DNA of 57,642 nt from Rhodospirillaceae bacterium (GCA_947474495.1 CANJIM010000006.1:1-57642), one strand, 5' to 3'; shown: positions 24,708 through 35,990, numbered from the stretch's first letter. A program made the numbers and translations. Notes: generated by a model not told the origin, from the letters alone.

Positions 24708-25876
24708 GCCAGCAGCTCGGCCAACACGGCGTTGAGGCGCTGACGGCCCTCGCTCGTGCTTGATAGGCCGTTGCTATCAAGGGTGACAAAACCGCCGTCG
24801 ATCAGCCGCTGCACACGGTGCTGATCGAGCACGGTTTCCGGCGGACCGCTGGCGATGCGCAGGAAGCGCGCGCGCGGGATTGGCTCGGTCAGCCGCAAAC
24901 CCATCATCAGCATTTCCGACAGGCGCTCGCTCGCGCTGACGGGCGTTTCTTCCATCACGCCAAGGCCGTCTTTGTTGAGCTGCGCCAGCCAGTCTTCCGG
25001 CTTGTGCTTGCGCAGCGTCGCGAAGGTCTGCCCGCCGAATGTGAGGCGACCGTGCGCGCCGGGGCCGATGCCGATGTAATCGTCGCTGCGCCAATAGATC
25101 AGATTGTGCCGGCTCTCTTCGCCGGGGCGCGCATGATTGGAAATCTCATAAGCGGCCAGACCCGCTTCGCCGAGACGTGCTTGCGTCATCTCGAACAGCG
25201 CCGCGGCTTCTTCTTCATCGGGGATCACGAACTCGCCGCGCTTGTGGGCCGCGAAAAACGGCGTGCCCTTCTCGATCGTCAACTGATAGAGCGACAGATG
25301 CGAGGTGCCGTAGGCGAGCGCCATGTCCAGTTCGCGCTGCCAATCGGCAAGAGACTGGTTGGGCCGCGCGTAGATCAGATCGAAGGTCATGCGCGGAAAG
25401 GTCGTCATTGCGATGTCGATGGCACCGCGTGCCTGCGCCGCGTCATGGGCGCGGCCGAGGAATTTCAAGCTGGCGTCGTCGAACGCCTGTACGCCGAGCG
25501 AGACGCGATTGACTCCGGCGGCGCGAAAGCCGGTGAAGCGGGCCGCCTCGACCGAACCGGGATTGGCCTCCAAGGTAATCTCGATGCCGTCCTCGAAGCC
25601 GAACAGACGCTCTGCCGCTTCGATGATCGCCGCCGTGGTTGCCGGCTCCATCAGCGACGGCGTGCCGCCGCCGAAGAAGAGGCTGGCGAGCGGACGCTTG
25701 GCGCCGTGGCTATCGAGTCGCGCGGCCTCGCTTTCAAGCGCGCGCAGGTAAGCCGCGCGCCAATCGGGCTGATCGATCTGGGCGCGCACATGGCTGTTGA
25801 AGTCGCAATAGGGACATTTGGCGACGCAGAACGGCCAATGCACATAAAGTCCGAGGCGCGGCAAATCAGCTGGCAT
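24704..25876 (-). CDS. hemW: HemW, heme chaperone (radical SAM family)
   Basis: HemW, formerly annotated as oxygen-independent coproporphyrinogen III oxidase, binds heme and a 4Fe-4S cluster. The 390-residue protein has the cluster motif Cys17-x3-Cys21-x2-Cys24 in HWPFCVAKCPYCDFN, then FFGGGTPSLM, ITLEANPGS and RVSLGVQAFDD. The C-terminal part holds YWRSDDYIGIGPGAHGRL. True HemN needs an extra N-terminal region that is absent here. I chose the ATG at 25876; a longer in-frame start would read through a terminator hairpin. Confidence 0.93.
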   Translation of the reverse strand: MPADLPRLGLYVHWPFCVAKCPYCDFNSHVRAQIDQPDWRAAYLRALESEAARLDSHGAKRPLASLFFGGGTPSLMEPATTAAIIEAAERLFGFEDGIEITLEANPGSVEAARFTGFRAAGVNRVSLGVQAFDDASLKFLGRAHDAAQARGAIDIAMTTFPRMTFDLIYARPNQSLADWQRELDMALAYGTSHLSLYQLTIEKGTPFFAAHKRGEFVIPDEEEAAALFEMTQARLGEAGLAAYEISNHARPGEESRHNLIYWRSDDYIGIGPGAHGRLTFGGQTFATLRKHKPEDWLAQLNKDGLGVMEETPVSASERLSEMLMMGLRLTEPIPRARFLRIASGPPETVLDQHRVQRLIDGGFVTLDSNGLSSTSEGRQRLNAVLAELLA

Positions 25877-25916
25877 GGCGGCAATATGCTGTCGCCCTCG
25901 CGGCGGGCGCAAACGA

Positions 25917-25942
25917 AAACGGGCCGCTTGCGCGGCCCGTTT
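25917..25942 (-). terminator. Terminator after the small secreted-protein gene
   Basis: An 11-bp perfect stem (25917-25927 with 25932-25942) with a four-base loop is followed on the minus strand by TTTTCGTTT. It lies between the 81-residue protein gene and hemW and would end transcription of the former. Confidence 0.75.
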
Positions 25943-25978
25943 CCGTCTCACCGACGAATCTTCGGGGGGAAGATCGTC

Positions 25979-26224
25979 TTAGAGGGTCTTGCCGGTCTTT
26001 TTAACCGGCGCGGTCTTGTCGACCTTGGCGCCATCGGCTTTGTGCTTGGCGGTCTGGTCATGCTTGGCCTTGCCGTCGGCCTTCATGGCGTCGGGCTTCG
26101 CCTTCGGCGCGGTCTGGGTGACCGCCTTGCCGGCCGGCGCGACCGGCTCGGCAGCGAACGCGGGGGCGACAAAGCCGGTGCCGATCAGGACGGCGAGGGC
26201 GGCGGCGGCGAATTTGTTAGTCAT
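25979..26224 (-). CDS. Small secreted Lys/Ala-rich protein
   Basis: The 81-residue protein has a clear signal peptide (MTNKFAAAALAVLIGTGFVA, cleavage near AFAA at residue 25). The mature 56 residues are rich in Lys, Ala and Asp with repeated KADG and KAK motifs and no aromatic residues, so it is probably disordered. I do not recognise a family. A real gene is supported by the signal peptide, the ATG at 26224 and the terminator directly downstream. It could bind nucleic acid or act as an exported polycation; both are guesses. Confidence 0.7.
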   Translation of the reverse strand: MTNKFAAAALAVLIGTGFVAPAFAAEPVAPAGKAVTQTAPKAKPDAMKADGKAKHDQTAKHKADGAKVDKTAPVKKTGKTL

Positions 26225-26400
26225 GGAGGTAAACCTCTCTGCGAAAACCGGCGACGGGTGCGATCTATGTCGTGCCTCGGAGCGTCGGAACGAGAGGATA
26301 TTCGCGCCCGATCATGGCGGGATTACGTCGGATCGGTGTCGGCGCGAAGGTATTTTGCTTAACGCAGCAGCGCGGCGGAAAACTTCGCGCCAAGCCGTCC

Positions 26401-27021
26401 TTACGACAGTAAAGCGGCGGAAAACTTATTGAACGCGTCGGCGCGGTGGCTGATCGCGTGTTTGGCGTCCGGCTGCATCTCGCCGAAGCTCAAGGTCTGG
26501 CCGCGCGCCATGAAGATCGGATCGTAGCCGAAGCCGTTCGTGCCGCGCGGCGGCCAGACCAGCGTGCCATCCACCCGGCCGGGAAATATGTCGCAAACCG
26601 GCGCGCCGAGCGGCAAGGCGGGCCAGCACAGCGCCAAGACGCAGACGAAATGCGCCGCTATGTTCTTCGCGTCGGCGGCCTGCGCCTCGCGCCAAACGCG
26701 CTCGCTTGCCATGGCGAAATCCTTGGCCGGTCCGGCCCAGCGCGCCGAATGGATACCCGGCGCGCCGCCGAGCGCATCGACCGCCAAGCCTGAATCGTCG
26801 GCGAGCGCCGGCAGGCCGCTCGCCACGGCGGCGGCTTCGGCCTTGATCACGGCGTTGTCGATGAAGGTCGCGCCGGTTTCGTCGGGTTCCTTCAAACCGA
26901 GATCGCCGGCGGAGACGACCTCGATCTGGTAGGGCGCCAGCAGCTCGGCGATTTCGCGCAGCTTGCCGGGATTGTGGCTCGCCAGAACGATCTTGCGCCC
27001 GACCAGGCTGCGCCGATGCAT
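26401..27021 (-). CDS. rdgB: RdgB/HAM1-family XTP/dITP pyrophosphatase
   Basis: RdgB hydrolyses non-canonical purine triphosphates (XTP, ITP, dITP) to keep them out of nucleic acids. The 206-residue protein shows the family motifs [50 protein letters not shown] and [12 protein letters not shown], ending in [11 protein letters not shown]. It follows rph by 16 bases on the same strand, an order common in Hyphomicrobiales. Confidence 0.95.
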   Translation of the reverse strand: MHRRSLVGRKIVLASHNPGKLREIAELLAPYQIEVVSAGDLGLKEPDETGATFIDNAVIKAEAAAVASGLPALADDSGLAVDALGGAPGIHSARWAGPAKDFAMASERVWREAQAADAKNIAAHFVCVLALCWPALPLGAPVCDIFPGRVDGTLVWPPRGTNGFGYDPIFMARGQTLSFGEMQPDAKHAISHRADAFNKFSAALLS

Positions 27022-27037
27022 CGCTCAGCTCCGCTCT

Positions 27038-27760
27038 TTAGCTGGCCGCGGCGATGGCGGCGCGCTGCAGCGTCACCAATTCGGCGATGCCCTTCTGCGC
27101 CAGCGCGAGCAGCGCGTCGAACTCGGTCTTGTCGAACGGCGCCTGTTCGGCGGTCGATTGAATCTCGACGAATTTGCCCGCGCCGGTGAGCACGAAATTG
27201 CCGTCGGTCTGCGCCTTGCTGTCCTCGGGATAGTCGAGATCGAGCACCGGCACGCCGTTGAACACGCCGCAGGAGACGGCGGCGACATGGTCGGTCAGCG
27301 GCAGCGATTTGAGCGCGCCGGACTTGATCAGCTTGTTGATGGCGAGATGCAGCGCGACATAGGAGCCGGTGATTGCCGCCGTGCGCGTGCCGCCGTCGGC
27401 CTGGATGACGTCGCAGTCGAGGCGAATCTGGCGCTCGCCGAGACCGGGCAGGTTGGTGACGGCGCGTAAAGAGCGGCCGATCAGGCGCTGGATTTCCTGG
27501 GTGCGGCCGGATTGCTTGCCGCGCGAGGCTTCGCGGTCGGTGCGCGTGTGGGTCGAGCGCGGCAGCATGCCGTATTCCGCCGTCACCCAGCCCTTGCCGC
27601 TATCGCGCAGGAACGGCGGCACCTTCTCTTCGATGGTGGCGGCGCACAGCACATGCGTCTCGCCGAACCGCGCCATGCATGATCCTTCGGCATATTTGGC
27701 GGCGCCAGGCTCGAGGCTGATGGGGCGAAGCTGGTCGGGGGCGCGGCCGGAGGGGCGCAT
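27038..27760 (-). CDS. rph: Ribonuclease PH
   Basis: RNase PH is a phosphorolytic 3'-to-5' exoribonuclease that trims tRNA precursors. The 240-residue protein starts [20 protein letters not shown] and has [17 protein letters not shown], then [40 protein letters not shown] and [20 protein letters not shown]. Length and motifs fit the family closely. It is divergent from hrcA with 186 bases between. Confidence 0.97.
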   Translation of the reverse strand: MRPSGRAPDQLRPISLEPGAAKYAEGSCMARFGETHVLCAATIEEKVPPFLRDSGKGWVTAEYGMLPRSTHTRTDREASRGKQSGRTQEIQRLIGRSLRAVTNLPGLGERQIRLDCDVIQADGGTRTAAITGSYVALHLAINKLIKSGALKSLPLTDHVAAVSCGVFNGVPVLDLDYPEDSKAQTDGNFVLTGAGKFVEIQSTAEQAPFDKTEFDALLALAQKGIAELVTLQRAAIAAAS

Positions 27761-27887
27761 GGGGAAGTCTCCTGAACGGGGCTTTTCAAAGGTTGCCGCA
27801 AGCTAACCGCTGCGGCTTGCCGCGTCCAGCCATGCTGCCATCGCGGGAACTCTCCACGGGCGCGATTTTTCCAATAATTCCAGGCCG

Positions 27888-27916
27888 TTGACGCTGGGGG
27901 GCGGCATCACTAGATT
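27888..27916 (+). promoter_or_regulatory. Candidate sigma70-type promoter of hrcA
   Basis: TTGACG at 27888-27893 and TAGATT at 27911-27916 are separated by 17 bases. The -35 box matches at 5 of 6 positions and the -10 box at 4 of 6. It lies 30 bases before the hrcA ATG. I saw no CIRCE element (TTAGCACTC-N9-GAGTGCTAA) near it. Confidence 0.5.
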
Positions 27917-27946
27917 CCCCCGCAGGAACCGCATGAGTGCACCACC

Positions 27947-29002
27947 ATGATTGCCGGACCCAAACCCGCCATCAGCGAACTGAACGAGCGATCGCGCGAA
28001 GTGTTTCGCCGCATCGTCGAATCCTACGTCGAGACCGGCGATCCCGTCGGCTCGCGCACGATCGCGCGTCGCCTATCGCAGAATTTGTCGCCGGCGACGA
28101 TCCGCAATGTCATGGCCGATCTGCAGGATGCCGGCCTCCTCTATTCGCCCCACACCTCGGCGGGGCGATTGCCGACTGAGGCGGGCCTCAAGCTATTCGT
28201 CGATGGTTTGCTCGAGGTCGGCGGCCTGACGCAAGACGAGCGGCGCGACATCGACGTGCAATGCGCCGCCGCCGGCAAAAGCTTCGAAGAGGCGATGGGC
28301 GAAGCGTCCACCATGCTGTCGGGCCTATCGCGCTGCGCCGGCCTAGTGCTGGCGCCCAAGGCCGAAGCGGCCTTGAAACATATCGAATTCGTCGGCCTCG
28401 CCAACGGCCGCGCGCTGGTCGTGATGGTCGCCGAGAACGGCGTCGTCGAGAACCGCTTGATCGATGTGCCGCTCGGCATGCCGGCCTCGGCGTTGATCGA
28501 GGCGAGCAATTATCTCACGGCGAAACTTGTCGGCCGTAACTTGCGCGACGCGCGCGCTGAGATCGTCGCCGAGCTCGAACAGCATCGCGCTCAACTCGAC
28601 GCGCTGACCACGCGCCTCGTCGAGCAGGGCATCGCGCTGCGCGCCGGCGAGAACGGCAGCGGCTCGCTGATCGTGCGCGGCCAGGCCAATTTGCTCGACA
28701 ACATCACCGCCATCGAGGATTTGGAACGTATCCGCGGCCTGTTTCAGGCCCTCGAAACCAAGGAGACCATGGCGAAGCTGGTTGATCTGGCGGGCGCCGC
28801 CGAGGGTGTGCAGATCTTCATCGGCGCCGGCAACGAGCTGTTCCGCAACGCCGGGTTCTCGATGATCGTCGCGCCCTTCGCCAATTCCGCCGAAAAGATC
28901 GTCGGCGCCATCGGCGTCATCGGCCCGACCCGGTTGAACTACGCCCGCATCATCCCGATGGTCGATTACACCGCCAAGGTGATCGGGCGATTGGTGGGTT
29001 AA
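27947..29002 (+). CDS. hrcA: Heat-inducible transcription repressor HrcA
   Basis: HrcA represses chaperone genes by binding CIRCE elements and is kept active by GroEL. The 351-residue protein has an N-terminal winged helix (VGSRTIARRLSQNLSPATIR, NVMADLQDAGLLYSPHTSAG, RLPTEAGLKLFVDGL) and the GAF-like dimerisation domain (IFIGAGNELFRNAGFSMIVA, IGVIGPTRLNYARIIPMVDY). The ATG at 27947 gives the standard start. It is followed by grpE 101 bases downstream. No CIRCE was seen in this window, so its targets (groESL is usual) lie elsewhere. Confidence 0.97.
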   Translation: MIAGPKPAISELNERSREVFRRIVESYVETGDPVGSRTIARRLSQNLSPATIRNVMADLQDAGLLYSPHTSAGRLPTEAGLKLFVDGLLEVGGLTQDERRDIDVQCAAAGKSFEEAMGEASTMLSGLSRCAGLVLAPKAEAALKHIEFVGLANGRALVVMVAENGVVENRLIDVPLGMPASALIEASNYLTAKLVGRNLRDARAEIVAELEQHRAQLDALTTRLVEQGIALRAGENGSGSLIVRGQANLLDNITAIEDLERIRGLFQALETKETMAKLVDLAGAAEGVQIFIGAGNELFRNAGFSMIVAPFANSAEKIVGAIGVIGPTRLNYARIIPMVDYTAKVIGRLVG

Positions 29003-29103
29003 AACCGCCCGAGTCGGTTGACTCCGGCCGCGTCAGCGCCCATTTGTCTCCCCGTTCAGCCCTTTTGGGCCCCCATTCAGGCTCATAGACCCGAGAATTC
29101 CGC

Positions 29104-29724
29104 ATGACCGCGCAAGACGACACCCCGCCTTACGACAATGCCGATCCCGCTGCCGCCGACGGCGCGCCTGACGGCTTTGCCGTGATCGAAAAACTCCAGG
29201 CCGAATTGGCCGAGGCGAAGGACCGCGCGCTGCGCGCGGTTGCCGAGGTGGAAAATTACCGCCGCCGCGCCGACAAGGAGCGCGAGGACACGGCGAAATA
29301 TGCCATCACCGGCTTCGCCCGTGAAATGCTCACCGTCGCCGACAATCTGCGCCGCGCCCTGGAAAGCCAGCCGGCCGAGCTGCCGGACAGCCTTAAAGCC
29401 TTCGTCTCCGGCGTCGAGCTGACCGAGCGCGAGTTGCTGGCGATCTTCGAGCGCAACGGCATCGCCAAGCTCGCCCCCGAGGGTCAGCCCTTTAACCATG
29501 ATCTTCACCAGGCGATCTTCGAGGTCGAGGACGCCAACAAGCCGGCCGGCACCGTCGTCCAGGTGCTGCAGTCGGGCTATACGCTGAAAGACCGCCTATT
29601 GCGTCCCGCCATGGTCGGCGTCTCCAAGGGTGGTGTGGCTGCGGCTGGCAACGCCGCCGCCCAGGGCGCCGGGGCTTACGGCGGTTCGGCGGGCGATCCG
29701 CACAATATCGATACCAAAGCCTAA
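29104..29724 (+). CDS. grpE: GrpE, DnaK nucleotide-exchange factor
   Basis: GrpE dimers release ADP from DnaK. The 206-residue protein has an acidic N-terminus, a long helix (LQAELAEAKDRALRAVAEVE, NYRRRADKE) and the C-terminal beta domain with PFNHDLHQAIFEVEDAN, VVQVLQSGYTLKDRLLRPAM and VGVSKGG. The last 30 residues are Gly/Ala-rich. It lies between hrcA and dnaK, 200 bases before dnaK; that gap holds a promoter, so dnaK can also be transcribed separately. Confidence 0.96.
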   Translation: MTAQDDTPPYDNADPAAADGAPDGFAVIEKLQAELAEAKDRALRAVAEVENYRRRADKEREDTAKYAITGFAREMLTVADNLRRALESQPAELPDSLKAFVSGVELTERELLAIFERNGIAKLAPEGQPFNHDLHQAIFEVEDANKPAGTVVQVLQSGYTLKDRLLRPAMVGVSKGGVAAAGNAAAQGAGAYGGSAGDPHNIDTKA

Positions 29725-29777
29725 TTGATCTGAGACAGGGCCGATCACCCGCGCGTGAGATAGTTTCGCGCCGGGTG

Positions 29778-29806
29778 TTGCAGGCCCAAAAGCCCCTGCC
29801 TATATA
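29778..29806 (+). promoter_or_regulatory. Candidate dnaK promoter
   Basis: TTGCAG at 29778-29783 and TATATA at 29801-29806 are 17 bases apart. The surrounding CTGCCTATAT also resembles the -10 of alphaproteobacterial heat-shock (RpoH) promoters, so either sigma factor is possible. It is 119 bases before the dnaK start, leaving a long leader. I found no CIRCE here. Confidence 0.5.
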
Positions 29807-29924
29807 CCCTGCAGCCGTTCGGGGGACCGGCGATCAAACCTGATCGGTAGGTAATCCCGCAGGGGTTCCGCCCGGTGCCGTTCTGGGCCGGTGGAGCCTG
29901 CTAATTGAGAGGATGAAGAAGACG

Positions 29925-31865
<1,941 letters not shown>

Positions 31866-31871
31866 TTCGAA

Positions 31872-31917
31872 CTGCGCGTGAGGATATCCGTCATCGCAAC
31901 CCTATCCTCACGCGCAG
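31872..31917 (+). promoter_or_regulatory. Long hairpin between dnaK and dnaJ
   Basis: A perfect 15-bp stem (31872-31886 with 31903-31917) closes a 16-base loop in the 70-base dnaK-dnaJ gap. No T run follows, so it is not a typical intrinsic terminator. A likely role is mRNA processing or protection that lets dnaK be made in excess over dnaJ. Confidence 0.75.
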
Positions 31918-31935
31918 AACGAGCTTCGCACTGAC

Positions 31936-33069
31936 ATGGACAAGATCGATTACTACGAGCTTCTGGAGTGCTCGCGGGACGCCGATGGCGAGACCCTCAA
32001 GAGGTCCTATCGCAAGCTGGCCATGCAGCACCACCCCGATCGCAATCCCGGCGACGCGGCGGCCGAGCATAAATTCAAAGAGATCAACGAAGCCTACGAT
32101 GTCCTGAAAGATCCGGACAAGCGCGCGGCGTACGATCGCTATGGCCATGCCGCCTTCGAGAACGGTGGCGGCGGACGCGGCGCCGGCGACTTCGGCTTTG
32201 GCGGCTTCGCCGATATCTTCGACGAAATGTTCGGCGAGTTCACCGGCCGGCGGGGCCAGGGCGGCGTCAACGCGGCGACGCGTGGTGCCGATCTTCGCTA
32301 CAACATGCAGATCACCCTGGAAGAAGCGTTCCACGGCCGCCAGACGACGATCAAGGTGCCGTCGAGCGCGCCCTGTGACGAATGTGAGGGCTCAGGAGCG
32401 GAAAAGGGCTCTAAGCCGGTCACCTGCGGCACCTGCCACGGCCGCGGCAAGGTGCGCGCCAGCCAGGGCTTCTTCACCATCGAGCGCGCCTGCCCGACTT
32501 GCCAGGGCGTCGGCAAAGTCATCGAGAAGCCCTGCCGCGTCTGCTCGGGCGCTGGCCGCGTGCGCAAGGAGAAGACCCTCGCCGTCAATATTCCCGCCGG
32601 CGTCGAGGAGGGCACGCGCATCCGCCTGACCGGCGAAGGCGAAGCCGGCCTGCGCGGGGGGCCGTCGGGCGATCTCTATATTTTCCTGTCGATCGCGCCC
32701 CATCGTCTGTTTCAGCGCGACGGCGCCAATGTCTATTGCCGCGTGCCGATCAGCATGTCGAGCGCGGCGCTTGGCGGCTCGTTCGAAGTGCCCTGCGTCG
32801 ATGGCACCAAAGCGCGCGTCGCCGTGCCGGCCGGCACGCAAAGCGGCCATCAATTCCGCCTCAAGGGCAAAGGCATGTCGGTGATGCGCTCGGCGGCGCG
32901 CGGCGACATGTATATCCAGGCGGCGGTCGAGACGCCGATGAACCTCACCAAAAAGCAAAAAGAGCTGCTCGCCGAATTCGACAAGGCGGGCAAGCGCGAG
33001 CAGACCAGCCCGGAGACCGAAGGCTTCTTCGCCAAGGTCCGCGAGTTGTGGGACGATCTGCGCGAGTAG
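31936..33069 (+). CDS. dnaJ: Chaperone DnaJ (Hsp40)
   Basis: DnaJ delivers substrates to DnaK and stimulates its ATPase. The 377-residue type I protein has the J domain with the HPD motif at residues 33-35 ([20 protein letters not shown]), a Gly/Phe-rich stretch ([19 protein letters not shown]), four zinc-binding CxxCxGxG repeats starting with CDECEGSG and ending with CRVCSGAG, and the C-terminal substrate domains. The length is standard. It follows dnaK by 70 bases across a strong hairpin. Confidence 0.97.
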   Translation: MDKIDYYELLECSRDADGETLKRSYRKLAMQHHPDRNPGDAAAEHKFKEINEAYDVLKDPDKRAAYDRYGHAAFENGGGGRGAGDFGFGGFADIFDEMFGEFTGRRGQGGVNAATRGADLRYNMQITLEEAFHGRQTTIKVPSSAPCDECEGSGAEKGSKPVTCGTCHGRGKVRASQGFFTIERACPTCQGVGKVIEKPCRVCSGAGRVRKEKTLAVNIPAGVEEGTRIRLTGEGEAGLRGGPSGDLYIFLSIAPHRLFQRDGANVYCRVPISMSSAALGGSFEVPCVDGTKARVAVPAGTQSGHQFRLKGKGMSVMRSAARGDMYIQAAVETPMNLTKKQKELLAEFDKAGKREQTSPETEGFFAKVRELWDDLRE

Positions 33070-33105
33070 TCGCGCGACGTATTTCATTTCGTCAGTTGAG
33101 GGTTC

Positions 33106-33945
33106 GTGCCGCCGGAAACGCTTTACGCTTTGGTTCTGGCGGCGGCGATCGCGCATGCCACCTGGAACGCGCTGCTGAAATCCTCGCCCGATCCTATGCT
33201 CATGCTCGCGGCGATTCGCGCCGTCGGACTGCTGCTCGGTTTGTCGCTGTTGCCTTTCGTCGAGCTGCCGGCGCCGCAGGTCTGGCCTTGGCTTATCGCC
33301 TGCGCCCTCGCGCATTACGCCTATTACGCCCTGCTACTGCGGTGCTACCGCCACGGCGACATGAGTCTCGTCTATCCGCTAGCGCGTGGCGCGGCCCCTT
33401 TGCTGCTCGCCGCGATCGCCTATGTCGCCATCGGCGAGGCGCTGAACGGCTGGCAGATGGTTGCCGTCGCCTTGACGTCCTCCGGCATCATGCTTTTGGC
33501 CTTGGGAAAGGGCCGCAATGGCATCGCCGCCGCCTTCGGCTTGGCGACGGCCGCTTCGGTGGCGAGCTACTCCTTTCTGGGCGGCGTCGGCGTGCGGCTT
33601 AATGGCGACATTTGGGGATTTCAAGCCTGCCTGGAGATCCTGACTTCGTTACCAATTCTTGTCTTTGCCGGAATGCGGCGCGGCAGGGCGGTGGCCGTCT
33701 TCGCGCGCAGCCAATGGCCGAAGGGCCTATTCGCCGGCGTCATCTCGACAGCTGGTTATCTCACCTATCAGGTCGCCGTGACCGTGCTACCGCTGGCACC
33801 CGTCGCGGCTTTGCGTGAAAGCAGCGCCTTGTTCGGTGCGGTGATCGGCACGCTCGTCTTTAAGGAGGGCTTTGGGGCGATGCGCCTCGTCGCCGCGGCG
33901 CTGGTAACCTCTGGCATTGTGCTGCTCGGCCTGATGTCGTTCTAG
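33106..33945 (+). CDS. EamA/DMT-superfamily transporter
   Basis: The 279-residue protein has about ten membrane helices in two EamA-type halves: LAAAIAHATWNALLKSSPDP and SLVYPLARGAAPLLLAAIAY in the first, ALRESSALFGAVIGTLVFKE in the second. It would export small metabolites such as amino acids; the substrate is unknown. The start is a GTG at 33106 with GAGGG just upstream. It follows dnaJ by 36 bases but is probably not functionally linked to it. Confidence 0.88.
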   Translation: MPPETLYALVLAAAIAHATWNALLKSSPDPMLMLAAIRAVGLLLGLSLLPFVELPAPQVWPWLIACALAHYAYYALLLRCYRHGDMSLVYPLARGAAPLLLAAIAYVAIGEALNGWQMVAVALTSSGIMLLALGKGRNGIAAAFGLATAASVASYSFLGGVGVRLNGDIWGFQACLEILTSLPILVFAGMRRGRAVAVFARSQWPKGLFAGVISTAGYLTYQVAVTVLPLAPVAALRESSALFGAVIGTLVFKEGFGAMRLVAAALVTSGIVLLGLMSF

Positions 33946-34011
33946 ATTCGCTGCTGTGCGGGCTCGTCGCCTGTGCTTAAATCCCCGCCGTTTCAGGCTG
34001 AGGGACTTCTC

Positions 34012-34827
34012 ATGGATCCATTGAAGATCGGTATTGTCGGCGCCGCCGGGCGCATGGGCGCTATGCTCGTGCAGCAAGTGCGCGCCCAGCCGGGCGACTG
34101 CCGCCTGATCGGCGCCACTGAACGCGCCGGCAGCCCGGCGATCGGCAAGGATGCCGGCCTGCTCGCCGGCGGCGACGCCATGGGCGTGACGGTCAGCGAC
34201 GATGCCGTGGCGCTGTTCGCCGCTGCCGATGCGGTGATCGATTTCACCGCGCCGGCTGCCACCGTCGCCCATGCGGCGCTGGCCGCCCAGGGTAAGACGA
34301 TCCATGTCATCGGCACCACCGGCCTCGAAGCGGCGCATGACGCCGAGATCGCCAAGGCGGCGCGCCACACGGCGATTATCCGCGCGGCGAATTTTTCCGT
34401 CGGCGTCAACTTGTTGGCGGGCCTTTCCAAGCGCGTCGCCGGTTTGCTCGGCGACGAGTTCGACATCGAGATCGTCGAGATGCATCATCGCCATAAGGTC
34501 GATGCGCCGTCGGGCACGGCGCTGATGCTCGGCCAAGCGGCGGCGGCCGGCCGCAAGGTGAAGCTCGCCGATGTCGAAGTGCGCGGACGCGACGGCATCA
34601 CCGGCCAACGGGTCGCCGGCACCATCGGCTTCGCCTCTTTGCGCGGCGGCGACGTGGTCGGCGATCACACGGTGGTCTTTGCCGCCGACGGCGAACGCGT
34701 CGAGTTGACGCACAAAGCGTCATCGCGCCAGATCTTCGCGCGCGGCGCGGTGCGCGCGGCCCTGTGGGGCCGCGGCAAGGCGCCGGGGCTTTACAGCATG
34801 CAGGACGTGCTGGGCTTCGCCGACTAG
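34012..34827 (+). CDS. dapB: 4-hydroxy-tetrahydrodipicolinate reductase
   Basis: DapB reduces the product of DapA to tetrahydrodipicolinate in lysine and diaminopimelate synthesis, using NAD(P)H. The 271-residue protein begins MDPLKIGIVGAAGRMGAMLV with the nucleotide-binding loop. The catalytic region is EIVEMHHRHKVDAPSGTALM, and the end is YSMQDVLGFAD. GAGGGA precedes the ATG at 34012. Its last bases, TTCGCCGACTA, are repeated 15 bases downstream, where the repeat supplies the stop of the convergent MFS gene. Confidence 0.96.
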   Translation: MDPLKIGIVGAAGRMGAMLVQQVRAQPGDCRLIGATERAGSPAIGKDAGLLAGGDAMGVTVSDDAVALFAAADAVIDFTAPAATVAHAALAAQGKTIHVIGTTGLEAAHDAEIAKAARHTAIIRAANFSVGVNLLAGLSKRVAGLLGDEFDIEIVEMHHRHKVDAPSGTALMLGQAAAAGRKVKLADVEVRGRDGITGQRVAGTIGFASLRGGDVVGDHTVVFAADGERVELTHKASSRQIFARGAVRAALWGRGKAPGLYSMQDVLGFAD

Positions 34828-34841
34828 GCGTTCGCCGACTA
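34816..34841. repeat. 11-bp direct repeat at the dapB/MFS convergent ends
   Basis: TTCGCCGACTA occurs at 34816-34826 (end of dapB) and at 34831-34841. The CTA at 34839-34841 is the TAG stop of the MFS gene on the minus strand. The geometry is the same as at lppC/hemW: the second copy of the upstream gene's end holds the stop of its convergent neighbour. Confidence 0.75.
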
Positions 34842-35990
34842 AAGCTTCGGCTTATCCATCGCGCGGCGGATCAGCGTCGCCGTCAGGCTGACGCCGGCGG
34901 CGATCACCGCCGCGATCACGAACATCAACGAAATATCGCCGCGCTCGAACAGCGGCTTGAAGGCGGCCGTGCCGAGGGCGCCGCCGATGAACAGGCAGCC
35001 GGCGAACATGGCGACCGCCGCGCCGCGCGCGTGCGGCGCCGCCATCGTCGCCCAGACCTGTAGCGGCGCATGCATGAAGACGACCGAGCCGGCCGACAGG
35101 AAGGAGGCGAGCAACACGCCGACCAGCGCCGGATTGAGCGCGACGGCGGTCCAGGCAGCGACCAGCATAACGCCGCCGACGGCGATCGACCGCCAGGTGG
35201 CGAGCCTCGGGCCGACGCGCCGATAGAGCCAGGCCCACAGCACGACACTGACGCCATAGACGCCGACCACCGCGCCGGCCAGCGAGGCGCGCGCGCCGCT
35301 CGCCAGCAATGTCGGCGCGAGATAGGCGATAGCGCCGAACAGCACGGTGCCTTCGACCAGCGCGATGGCGGCAACGGAGAGCGCCGCCGGCGTCGTCAAC
35401 GCGCCCTTCAGCGTGACGAGCATCGGCACGGCGGCCTTGCCGCGCACTTCCGGCAGGCCGCGCAGCAGCAAGGCGCAAAGCAGCGGCACGACGCCGCCGA
35501 TCACCATGGCGGCTTGCCAGCCGACATGTTCGGTCGCAAATCCGGCGGCGAGCACGCCGAGCGCCGAGCCGACGGCATAGGCGGCGTTCAAGCTGGCGGC
35601 AACGCGCGGCCGCGCGGCATGATCGAGCGCATCGCCAATCCAGGCGATCATCGACGGCACCACGGCGGCCATGCCGGCGCCGGCGCAGAAGCGCAGGATC
35701 GCCAGGGTCGTCAGGTCGGGCGCCAGGGTTGCGGCCAAGGTGGCGAAGCCGCCAAAGATGATGCCGATGAAGGCGGCGCGCGTCCGCCCGATCCGTTCCG
35801 AGAGCAGGCCCCAGGGCAATTGCATCAGGCCGTAGCCGAGATAGTAGGTCGTTGCCGCGACGGTGGCGGCGGCCAGCGTGACGCCGAAATGCACGGCGAT
35901 GTCGCCGAGCGCAGGCGTGATCATGAAATGCTCGAAGGCGGCGGCAAAGGACGCGGCCTGCACGCGGCGACTGATCGCGCGTTCGTTCAT
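34839..35990 (-). CDS. Major facilitator superfamily transporter
   Basis: The 383-residue protein has about twelve membrane helices. The MFS signature after helix 2 is seen as GLLSERIGRTRAAFIGIIFG; the N-terminal half also has FCAGAGMAAVVPSMIAWIGD. Drug or metabolite efflux is likely from the overall type, but no substrate can be named. I chose the ATG at 35990 (MNERAISRRVQAASF); a longer in-frame start would add 32 residues that look untranslated. It converges on dapB. Confidence 0.88.
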   Translation of the reverse strand: MNERAISRRVQAASFAAAFEHFMITPALGDIAVHFGVTLAAATVAATTYYLGYGLMQLPWGLLSERIGRTRAAFIGIIFGGFATLAATLAPDLTTLAILRFCAGAGMAAVVPSMIAWIGDALDHAARPRVAASLNAAYAVGSALGVLAAGFATEHVGWQAAMVIGGVVPLLCALLLRGLPEVRGKAAVPMLVTLKGALTTPAALSVAAIALVEGTVLFGAIAYLAPTLLASGARASLAGAVVGVYGVSVVLWAWLYRRVGPRLATWRSIAVGGVMLVAAWTAVALNPALVGVLLASFLSAGSVVFMHAPLQVWATMAAPHARGAAVAMFAGCLFIGGALGTAAFKPLFERGDISLMFVIAAVIAAGVSLTATLIRRAMDKPKL

